NCBI GenBank assembly: GCA_001584585.1
Contig: LSYV01000019.1
Location: 311,886 to 325,651 of the forward strand
Length of the DNA: 13,766 bases
Direction: 5' to 3'
Origin: Gonium pectorale
Lineage: Eukaryota > Chlorophyta > Chlorophyceae > Chlamydomonadales > Volvocaceae
Shown here: one piece after another, positions 1-9,000 of the stretch
Position numbering within the stretch: position 1 is the stretch's first letter
How the letters are laid out: every line of letters starts with the position of its first letter
The notes under the pieces: model-generated
Told to the model about the DNA's origin: nothing
What the model saw: only the letters and a program-made list of their open reading frames with translations
The model's database searches: none
Translations under genes and position numbers: made by a program

Positions 1-53
1 TTACACTATTTGCGTGCGTTGGATTCTGCAACCAACGCACGCAAATAGTGTAA
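1..53. repeat. Perfect 22-bp inverted repeat at window edge
   Basis: Bases 1-22 and 32-53 are exact reverse complements around a 9-base loop (23-31), so either strand could fold into a fully paired hairpin. The outer ends read TTACA on the left and TGTAA on the right, which puts the Chlamydomonas poly(A) motif on both strands. The repeat begins at the first base of the window, so it may extend to the left. It lies in the 3' flank of the minus-strand SPT2-like gene. It could be a bidirectional 3'-end element between convergent genes, a small-RNA hairpin, or one end of a larger palindromic element. The sequence alone does not decide between these. Confidence 0.85.
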
Positions 54-97
54 CGCTCAACTCGTGCACGGGCAAGTCCTTGCCTCTTCGAGCAACC

Positions 98-102
98 TTA
101 CA
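98..102 (-). terminator. Poly(A) signal (TGTAA) of the SPT2-like gene
   Basis: The minus strand reads TGTAA here, about 255 bases downstream of the proposed stop codon at 356-358. TGTAA is the usual poly(A) signal of Chlamydomonas nuclear genes, normally 10-20 bases before the cleavage site. Two more minus-strand copies lie at 323-327, very close to the stop, and at 1-5, inside the edge hairpin. The less GC-rich sequence from about 130 to 350 fits a 3' untranslated region. Which copy is used is inference. Confidence 0.5.
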
Positions 103-355
103 CTCTGCGGCTGAGTGTTCCGGATAGGGCCCGAGAGTCCTTAGAATTCTACGCTTTTTCCCGAGAATGTGTGCTTATGGCCCCTTGAGTCCCTCAAAGC
201 AACCCAGGCACAAGCATCTGACTAAGGGAGTGGCACAGTACGCCTCTGCTGCTGTCGTGCACTCTGTCGCAGATTATGTACCGTTTAATTGCATAGGTTG
301 GCTTGATCCCACCCGCAAGCCCTTACACAGCATCCTTCTAAAGGTCGCAACAGCC

Positions 356-2523
356 TTAGCGCTGCCCTGTGCCCCCTCTGGAGACTCGCCACACCCGCAT
401 CCCCGCCCGGTAGCAGCGGCCCGCAGCACGCTGCTCAACCACCCGCTCCTTCCGCCCTTTCCCCAAACCCAAGCCATACCCGCGACCGAACGCCACGACC
501 GGCCCAGCCCTGCCAGGTTCGCCGCGTTGCCCCCTCCCGCCACCCCGCCCCGCGCTCACCCATCCGCTCGCTGCGCTTCTCCTCCGCCTCCACCTGGCGC
601 CAGGAGGCCTCCATGGTGCGGTCGTCGAAGGGGTCGTCCCGGTAGCGGCTGGGGTCGTACCTGCACAGCCCGCAGCAAGCCGCAGCAGCGGGGTGAGGAA
701 GAGGCATGAGAGGACAGGCAGGCATGGGTAGCTGGTGGGTTCACACAAGCCGCAACAAAACGGCGTGCGTGCATGGACGAATACATGCGCGCGTATGGCG
801 ACAGCTTTGGTTCGGTGAGCGTGAGAGCTATGGCAGGGAACGCATCTTGACGCGTCACAAATGCGACTCGCCTCAGCTGCTAGCCGGTGGCAGCATCAGG
901 CCAGACCAGGGAATGGCCAGTTTCGCCCCAGCCATAGCGCTGGGGCCAATCTCGACCCCAATCCCATGCAAGCGCAACTCCGGGGCACCCTGCCCCGTTC
1001 CGCCCCGCACAAAGCCCCCTCCCGATGCGTCGAGTCGCGACCTCGGCCGCGTGCCACTGCAGGCGCGGCATCGTAGATCTGGCCCTGCCCCGTCGTAAGG
1101 GGGCGTGCCCACCCCTGCCATACCCGCACCCGCCCTGCCGGCTATCGGCTTCCTCGGACTTCCGGGCACTAGCGCACACGTATCGCTTTCCGACGCTGGC
1201 CTTCCGGTGCTGGGCCGTGGCAGGCCATGGCCCGGTGTCAGCAAAAGCCAGTCAGTCTCCCTTAACCCCCAGGGCTGCTGCTGCAATAGCCGCCGCCCCG
1301 CCGCAACCATTCCTTCCTCCCCGTCCCGACCCCACAATCGCCCTGCTCCGCCCGCCTTTCCACCCCCGGCACACGCACCCGGTGGTTCTCCGCAGGAACT
1401 TCCGCCAATCTTCCTCCCCTTCATCGTCATCCACCACAAAGTCGTCTTCGTACTCGTCCTCATCGCGCCGGCGCCGGGGCGGGCCGGCCCCGGGCCCCGA
1501 CCCCGGCCTGCGCTGCATCCCGCTTGCTCCTGCCCTTGCGCCGCCGGGCCGGCCCCCGGCGGAGATACCACCCTGCCCAGGACCCAGGCCTGGCCGCTTG
1601 GCACCGGCAGCAGCAGCACCGCCGGCGGTTTGCAGCCGGCCCGTTGGAGCGCCGGCGCCGCTGGGCCGTTGGTTGAGAGTTGGCGCTCCAGGGCGGGCCG
1701 GTACTTTGCCGCCGGCGCCAGCCCCCGACGCTGCGGCCGGGGGCCTGGCGCCAGAGGTTGGCGCGGCTTGCCGTTGGTGGTTGGTCGGCGCGGCGCGGGC
1801 GCCGGCCCCATTGGTGGCAGGCGCGGGCGCGCCCGGTCGGCCCTTGGCAGGGCCTGCGCCGGGCTTCGTGCCAACGGCGGGGGCCGGGCTCTTGGCTCGA
1901 TGGGCGGAAGACGGCGCCCTGCTGGGTCCGGTGCCGGCAGCTGCAGGGGCCTTGCCGCTGGCGGGCCGGGAGGCGCTGGGCCCCGGCCCTGCCGCCGTGT
2001 CCTGGTGCACGGGCTTTGGCTTAGGCTTGGGCAGTTTCTTTGGGCCGTCTGACGCGAGGTCCTCAAAGAGGTCTAGGTCATCTGCTAGCTGCTTCTTGCG
2101 AAGGACCTTGGGATCGACGGGCTTCGGCTTTGGTGCTGGAGCGGGCGCGACCGCAGCCTTTCCCCCTGCACCGCTGCCAGCTCCGCGAGGCTTGCCGCTT
2201 GGAACCGGAGCGGGCTCCGGCTCGTCCCTTGGCACCGCGCACAGCGCACGAGTCGAGACCGGGCCCCCAAAGATTGACCGCAATACCCTGCAACAATTTA
2301 CAGAAAAAAACGTGATCGGGGCCATACCATGGGGGAAAGGACTGCTGACACGGCAAGTAAGAAGCTTCCTTGGCTGCCTAGCGCTGCACAACGCAGAATG
2401 AATGCAACTCCGTCGATTATGCAAGATAAGCAGCAGCGGAGCAGCAGAAGGGGATCGGGCAAGAGCGTCCAGAGTCCTTCTGTCAACTCACTCGCCGCCT
2501 GCCATCTCGCAAGATGCCACCAT
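356..2523 (-). CDS. SPT2: SPT2-like histone chaperone (chromatin protein)
   Basis: SPT2 proteins bind histones H3-H4 through a C-terminal domain and act in transcription-coupled chromatin maintenance in the nucleus. Proposed minus-strand exons are 2523-2492, 2287-1379, 660-560 and 366-356, giving about 350 residues. The first splice uses a GTGAGT donor. Exon 2 encodes a disordered region rich in Ala, Pro, Gly, Lys and Arg, including PKVLRKKQLADDLDLFEDLA, and then an acidic run ending GEEDWRKFLRRTT. Exon 3 gives YDPSRYRD, then DDRTMEASWRQVEAEEKRSERM, the hallmark of the SPT2 C-terminus, and the reading frame is kept across the junction. The start may be the ATG at 2523 or the in-frame ATG at 2505. 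The last exon is uncertain: the best splice gives Gly-Gln-Arg and a stop, without the charged tail usual in the family. An alternative acceptor would end near 274. The family call is firm; both ends are less so. Confidence 0.8.
661..1378 (-). other. Intron 2 of the SPT2-like gene
   Basis: This 718-base intron has a GTGCGT donor, read on the minus strand from 1378, and a GTGCAG acceptor ending at 661. It separates the acidic stretch from the YDPSRYRD block. Several frames stay open through it because of high GC, but none resembles a known protein and none carries the SPT2 motif forward. I see no nested gene. Confidence 0.7.
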
Positions 2524-2915
2524 GCGCAGAGGTTGCAACAACTGATTCCAACTAGGCTAGGTTAGGTGGATGAACAAGGAGGGGTTGTCGGGCCGGGGCT
2601 GGCAGGGGGCTCCTCAAGAAGGGGAAGAGCCCCCCGTTGACTACAGGTTGATCTGCAGACGCTGCCTAGGCATACGTCTCAAGCCAGAGCAGGCGGCAAG
2701 CTATGTGTTCCCAAGTCAGGAAGACCCGCGACGCACTGTGTTCACATATATCATATAATCTTGATGCTCTATGCAAGGTAGGAGCTGCGAACGCTTTTGT
2801 CCGTTGGGCCACGGCTGCTTTTAAAACTGCACGACGCTCGTATCCTCTCTCTCCTATCGAACGCGTGTTTTCCTTTGTTTCACATCGTTATTCGGCAATA
2901 CCTTAAGTTATTTGC

Positions 2916-2955
2916 AGGTGACAGTGTGCTAGCATTGCGGGTTACCGTGTCACCT
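2916..2955. repeat. Inverted repeat AGGTGACA / TGTCACCT
   Basis: Arms at 2916-2923 and 2948-2955 are perfect 8-base reverse complements around a 24-base spacer. The core GGTGACA/TGTCACC recurs in the intron-1 hairpin of the sorting nexin gene. It could be a paired binding site for a dimeric regulator or a weak hairpin in the leader. Confidence 0.5.
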
Positions 2956-2961
2956 TCGCCA

Positions 2962-3008
2962 CGTCGCCAAGTGCCTCGCGCAGGCGAGGCAGCGTGGCAC
3001 TTGCGACG
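2962..3008. repeat. Nested stem-loop upstream of the sorting nexin start
   Basis: An outer stem pairs 2962-2975 with 2996-3008: 13 base pairs with one bulged C, including CAAGTGCC with GGCACTTG. An inner stem pairs TGCCTCGC (2972-2979) with GCGAGGCA (2984-2991) around a 4-base loop. The two stems share bases 2972-2975, so only one can form completely. The element ends 67 bases before the ATG and may lie in the 5' untranslated region. Confidence 0.6.
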
Positions 3009-3069
3009 CAACCAGACCATTCCAAATCTGTCGCCTAGCCTGCGTGTGTAACGCCTGAGCGTCCGAGCT

Positions 3070-3083
3070 AGAGCCATGGCTCT
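3070..3083. promoter_or_regulatory. Start-codon context of the sorting nexin gene (14-bp palindrome)
   Basis: The start codon at 3076-3078 sits in GCCATGG, a strong translation-start context. The surrounding 14 bases, AGAGCCATGGCTCT, form a perfect palindrome. This context, plus the clean GTAAGC donor 66 bases downstream that joins in frame to exon 2, is why 3076 was chosen over the ATG at 3590. Confidence 0.65.
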
Positions 3084-6000
3084 CCGGGGCACGGAAGCCA
3101 GCTACGACCCACTCTCGGCGCTTGGCGGTGACGGGGATGGGGTAAGCAAATGCTCGTGGCTGAGCCGTGAACGACACCCCCACATGCAGTGCCTGGAAGC
3201 ATGTGCATGCTTTCGGACTGGGGTTTCACGTGACACGGTGGGGGCTGCCGGAAGCTGAGGCCTGCCCCTAACCCATCGATGCAACGATCCCTCAGCGGCT
3301 TTTAAAATGAGGCACAAACGCCTGTCGGTCTCTTCCGGCCGAGATCCGCAATTGTGCCTTGCGCCTGCAAGGTTGGCAAGGTGACAGGTGACAGGTCCTG
3401 TAGGACCTGTCACCCTGAAGACTCCTGCAACTGAGGCTGGCGCACCGTCCCCCCCACCCATTTGGCCTTGCTCAGTTCACCACCGTCTTCGACTCGGCAC
3501 AGCCGGCAGCATCTCAGCCGCAGCCGCCGGCGCCAGCCGCCGCCGCGGAAGGCGCCGTCACGGGCGGCGGCTCGGAGTACGACAGCTTCATGACGGCGCG
3601 TAGCGCAATGTCGTACATGTCATCCGCCAGCCCCATGGGCGGCGGCGGTGGCGGAGGCGGCGGTAGGGTTAGCGGGACGGGACGGTCCGCGCCTCTTGGC
3701 GCGGCGGCGGAGGCACAACCGGACTCATCCTCGAGCCTCTTCCGGCGCCTTCCTGACAGGCCGCATGGCGCCGCCGCCAGCGCCGCCGCCGACAACCCTT
3801 TCATCACGCCGACGTCGCCGCCGACGTCAGACGGGCGCAACCCGTTCGCCGCCTCGCCGTCGCCTCGGCCATCGCCGCCGCCAGGCTACGACGAAAGCAA
3901 CCCGTTCGCCGCTTCCCCGGCGGCGGCGCCGCCTCCGCCGCGGCAGCGGGCCACGAACGGCGTGGCGGGCCCGCTGAGCTTTGGAGACGAACGCGGGGCG
4001 GCGCTGCAGGACAGTACGGCATTCGATATGCCGGCGGATCTGTACGACGCTCCCGACGCCTTCGCCGCATCCCATACTCATCCCGCCACGCGGCCGGCTC
4101 CACAGCTGCAGCCGCAGCCGGCGGCGCCGTACCCGTCGTACCAAACACAAGCACAGCAGGGCCAGCTCCAACCACTGTACGGTTTCACGCGGGAGTTCAG
4201 CACCGCCCTGCCCCTCAGCAATGACCCCATCTCACCTCCGGCGCTGACGCCGGCGGCGACCCTGGCGGCGTTCGCCAGCGGCGATGCTGGCGCCGCGGCC
4301 GCCGGCCCCTCTTCCGCCGGCGTCAACGCTGCATGGTCCGATAACCCCTTCATGCCGGCGGGTGCCGGCGGCGGCGATGGCGGCGGCGCGGGCCCGTCTG
4401 GCAGCGTCCCGGGCGGCGGCGGCGCCGGAGGTCGTGGCGCCAGCTCCGGCGGCGGGTACGCCGCCGCTTCCCTTCTGACCAACACGGTCACGGTGACCTC
4501 CCCGCGCAAGGCGGTCGGCCCGTCGGTGATTCCGGGTGGGTTTGGTTCGGAAATAGCTTCGTCGTCCTGGAGGGGAAGGACACTGACGCATCTTGCGGTG
4601 GGGGATGCGTCGGGGGTTTCAGCTCGGGGAGGGCTCGTTGCTGGTCCCGGTGCGGCCCGGCTTGGAGTTGGCCCCAGGCGGCCCCACGAGGGATCTCAGG
4701 GTCCCTGCTTTCGTGAACGGGAGGTTTGGCCGACCCGCACGCCGACGTGCCGACGCCTCATCGTCCGACACCACTGATGCGCGTACGGCACCTGTCCTGT
4801 CCACATCACTTTGGCTCTTGTCCCTGCTACCCTTCGCGAGCCATACTCCCTGCCCCGGCCATCCCCGCCCCCCGCGTTGCCGCCCCAGTTCCCGGTGCCT
4901 TGGTCCCCACCCACCCACCCACCCAAGCCCGCTGTCCTATGGACCCAGTAGCACCTTCCCCCTCCCCCGGGCCACCGGGCCCACACCCACTGCTCACCCG
5001 TCCCCCTCCCCCCGCCGGAAGAACCTCGTTCGCCCCTCGGCTCTCAGTTGTTGGACGGTCGGGTCGGAAGGCGAATGCGCCCCCAGGCTTCCTACTGAGA
5101 ATCGCCTTCCAAACCCACTGCCCCCCCCGGGCCCCCCCCCGCCCGCCAGGCCTGACGGAGCCGTACGTGCTGTACCGGGTAACCAGCCGCGGCGCGGGGC
5201 AGCCCGAGGCCAGCGTGGAGCGGCGCTTCCGGGACGTGGTGGCGCTGGGGGAGGCGCTGCAGGTGACCCGCGCTGGGAGGGGCGTGGGGGGGGGGGGGTC
5301 GGCTCATCTCGGGGGGTTCGGGCGTTGGGGTTATTGGAGGGGGGAGGGAGGAGGGGGTGGTTGGCTCGAGTCTGTGTGTGTGCGTGGATTGGGAGGTTGG
5401 AGGGGGGAGGTTAACCTGGGGTGGGAAGAAGTGACTCATGAGGCGCAGCGGGTGACTGTTTTGTCGGGAAACGAACAAGATGTCCAGTATTCTGTCTCGT
5501 ATCTGCCGCAACGGCTGTCGTCTCGGGGTTTCAGGTGTTGGGAAACGTATCGTCAGTTCCGTAGGGATGCCTCGGGGGGCGGAAGCCCTGCGGGGTTGGG
5601 GGATCACGGAGGGGCAGGATACGGGGTGCGGGCGCGGGAGTGGGGAGCCGGGGGCGTGCGTGGGGCTCGGGCGTCCGGTGGGGTTGCTGAAGAGAGGGGG
5701 GGGGCAGTGGCGGGGGCCAGTGGGGCTGCGGGGTGGCGGCGAGGGGGGGGGGTGAACGGGGATGGGTGTGGGGATGGGGATTGCCCCTCTGTACGGATGA
5801 CTGAAGGGCGGGAAGGGAGGTGCTGCAGTCAACGGTCAGTGGTCGGAGCCTGGGCTTGTCCGGTTGGGCGGCGCGGGTAGGGGGTTAAGGGGGGTCTGTG
5901 GTTACTGCCCTTGCTGGTATGGGCCAAAGAGTGTATTTTTGGGTGGGGGGCTGGGGCGCACCGCCGTACGTGACCCTGATCGGTTTCTCTCCTCTCGCAA

Positions 6001-9000
6001 CACCACCAGCCGCCGCGTCCCCGCCCCCAGACTAGGTACCGCCCGTGCCCAACCTCCCGCCTGCGTCGCATGCGTCTTCGCCGCCTGCTGCCCCCGCCCC
6101 TGCACGCTCCCCCACCCACCCACCCCCGCCAGGCGCTCTACCCGGGCTGCTTCGTGCCGCCCCGGCCCAGCCGCTCCGCCATCGAGGGCCGCCGCATGCA
6201 AGCGGGCTTCATCGAGGAGCGGCGGCACGGCATCGAGAAGTTCCTGCGAAGGTGGGGCCGGGGGTGGGGGAGGGGGGCGGGGGAGGGTGCTAAGGGGCTT
6301 CTAACTGCAGGACGCTGCAAACGGGAGGTAGTTACTTCACAAACGTACTCTCACCCGAATGGAGGGCGGGTTGGCCGCCGGTGGCAATGAGCAAGACGGG
6401 CCATCCCGGTGCCTGAGGGGGCCGCTCGTTCCCAGGCTATGTTCACACCACACGCTTCGTACCGTAGCCGCTGCTAACCGTAACCGCCCCCCGCCCAACC
6501 GCCCAGGCTGGTCGTACACCCCGTGCTCGGCCCCAGCGAGGTGACGCAGGTGGGCACTCGACGCGGCGCAACGAGCGATCCGGGGTTGGTGTGTTTGTGT
6601 GTGTTGTGTGTGTGGGGGGGTGGCGGTCACCCAGTGCGTGGGCATGCTGCGCGATGGCCGTCGAGCATGGAATCGTAGGCACGTCCATACCAGGGCAGCG
6701 GAACTCGGCTGGTGAGGCCGCACCCGCGGGGAGCGGGCGTGGGGGGTGGGGGTTGGGAGGGGGCGGGCCTCGGGGTTTGTGTCCGGTTCGGGTTGGACCG
6801 TGTGGGGCACGTGTGGGCCGAGACGGGCCGGGTCGATACGGGTGCAGTGCCCCAACGCAACTGCGCCTCGCAACAGAGTCTTGGGCGATATAGGGTTGGA
6901 AGGCATTCTCAGTAGAGAAGCCCTGGGGCGCATACATCTCCCGACCGTTGAGAACTGGCTGAGCGCTGCGGGTGGAAGGGAGTGCCCCCGGTGTTTGCAC
7001 TCCCGGTCTTGTGGGGGTTCGACTGCCGTACTGTTCTTCCCACCCACCCCACCCATCACGTATACCTGTGCCGAAGGCCTTGGTGCCATGAATGGCTCCC
7101 GGCCCCCCCCCCGGGCCTGGCTGCGCATGGCCCTTATTCATAGATCATCATGTATCGTAGTTTCGGACGCTGCCTGTAGTTCTGTCCGAGCAAAAAAGTA
7201 ACTGCTTTGAACCTCTTGGACACACGCCCCCCCACCCCCCCACCACACACACAGGCCTGGCTGCGCACCCCCACCGCCGACCTGCGCTCCTGCCCCGAGT
7301 GGCTGCGGCTGCTGCCCGCGGGGCCGCCCGGGCTGGCGCGCAGCACCGCCCGACTGCTGGCGCAGGTGGGGTCGCGGAGAACCGCGATGGAGGGAGGCCG
7401 GAGGAGGGGAAGGGAGGGAGGCGAGACGTGAGAGGTGGGAGCATGCGGTGCCGGGGGAGGGGGTCAGCGGTCAGGAGTCAGGGCCCAGAGCTGGGAGGCC
7501 AGGGTGGGGATGCCGGAGTTTGATGCCAGAGTTGGGAGGTCAGGAGTGGGCGATCAGAGGGGTGAGAGGATGGGTTTTAACGATTGGACGGGGGAAGGCC
7601 AGGAGCGTGCCGCCTGGGTACAGGGCAGACGGCCGAGCGCGTGTGTTGCTTATGGGATACTGAGTGCAGAAAACAGGTCCAAGACGGAGCTAGCGTAGGC
7701 ATCCTAGCCGGCAGCCCGTCGAGAGTGTGTGGGGGGAGGCGCCGGCGCCATCGACCAGCGTCGACCGCTGACCGCAGCCTACGCCCTGCTGTTCCTCTAC
7801 CCGGTTACCTCCCTCCCTCCATGCCTGCCGGGTCAAATGGGGCAATTGCCGCATGCCACCGACGGACTCAGCTGCTCCCCGCCCCCCGCCCGCCTCCCGC
7901 CCCCCGCGGCGGCCCCCGCTCGCCCAACCTATGCCCTCCCCCCCTGCCCGCCCCCGCCCGCCCCCGCCCTCCCCTCCTCGCCCGCCCCCGCCCAGGTGGT
8001 GGGCCGCGAGCGCACCGTGCCCTCCCCGCTGGAGGCCACCCGGCCCGCCTCGGAGCGCGGGGACGTGTACCGGCTGCTGCACGAGCGGGCGGCGGCGGTG
8101 CGGGGCGTCACCAGCCGCATGCAGGTGCGGGGGGGAGGGGGAGGCGGGGGAGGGGGCGGTCGTTCCTGAGGGGGGGGGGCGCTGCTGGGCCTCCGGGAAA
8201 GTGACGGGGAGTGGGCGTCTGCGTCGGCTGCGGGTGCAGCCCGCCCCGGCCACCCCCGGCCGGCTGTATGTGAGCGCTGGGGCTTCTCTTGCTGCGGCGG
8301 GGTGGCAAGGCGGCAGGGCCCGCCATACCGCCGCCGTCCAGCCTCGCCCCTCCCTTTCCGCCGAGCCATGGCCATGTGAGGCTGCTGTTGGGTGCCAGCC
8401 CGTTCCAGTATCGAAGCAGTGCTCTCGACACACACCCTAAACCGTAAACCCTGCCCCCCCCCACGGTCAGCCGTCACCGATGGAGGAGCGGCTCAAGATC
8501 GAGGGAGCCGCGCTGCAGGTGCGGTGTGTGTGGTGGCTGGGTGGGGGGGGGGGGGCGTTAGTGGAGAAGGGACGCGGGGGCGGGATGCGGCGCACGCTGA
8601 GCCATGACGAAGCGGGGCGGCTGGGGGGTTGGTTGCGGGTGCCAGCGGCCAGTGGGTGCGGGGGCGGGGGCGGGCGGCCAGTGGGTGCGGGGGCGGGGGC
8701 TGGGGCGGGCGGCCAGTGGGTGCGGGTACGTCCTTGTCGCCGCCCAGGCATGCGCCTCCCGGCTGCCCTTCGCGCTGCGTTTCGGCAGACCCAAATGCAG
8801 CGCTGCTCGCGGCAAAGTGCGTCAGCGGCGGTTGGGTGGAGGCGCCGCAGCCCCGCCTGCGCGTGGGCCCACGCCCGGCCTCCCGCGCACGCAGCACCGC
8901 ACACCCGCCTGACCCCAGCAGCGCATCGCGTGGCCGCCCTCCCTCCCTTCTGCCCTCCCTCCTGCCCGCCTCAGCCGCCGCCACGCGCGCGCTGCAAGGG

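Larger units (their letters stand above)
2524..3075. promoter_or_regulatory. Divergent intergenic region between SPT2-like and sorting nexin genes
   Basis: About 550 bases separate the two divergent start codons. No convincing coding frame lies here. The composition is more AT-rich than the flanks, with TATA-like patches at 2745-2757 (ATATATCATATAA) and 2819-2826 (TTTTAAAA). The right half carries two inverted-repeat structures (2916-2955 and 2962-3008) and a plus-strand TGTAA at 3047-3051. It must hold both promoters and both 5' untranslated regions. Transcription start sites cannot be placed from sequence. Confidence 0.6.

Noticed and set aside
873..2066. 397-codon minus-strand frame overlapping SPT2 exon 2 and intron 2
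   Set aside because: It is out of frame with the acidic and YDPSRYRD segments and runs through the intron. The composition is typical of a GC-rich shadow frame.
1025..2401. 458-codon open frame on the plus strand opposite SPT2 exon 2, and a second 315-codon frame at 1105-2052
   Set aside because: They lie antisense to a convincing SPT2 exon, are open because of extreme GC content, and encode only Pro/Ala/Arg-rich low-complexity sequence.
1252..2424. A start at the ATG at 2424 for the SPT2-like protein
   Set aside because: The first residues from 2424 would come from sequence with a clear GTGAGT-to-TTGCAG intron around it, and the ATG exon at 2523-2492 joins in frame. The 2424 start remains possible only if intron 1 is retained.
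3590..4777. Treating 3590-4777 as a complete single-exon protein
   Set aside because: The sequence after 4535 loses family resemblance, while splicing at 4535 to 5150 restores the PX motif (IPG then LTEPYVLYRV). The frame also extends upstream to 3476 and joins exon 1.
4593..5880. Long plus-strand open frames across introns 2 and 3 of the sorting nexin gene
   Set aside because: They give Pro- or Gly-rich low-complexity translations and only the 5150-5262 part matches the PX domain, in one frame.
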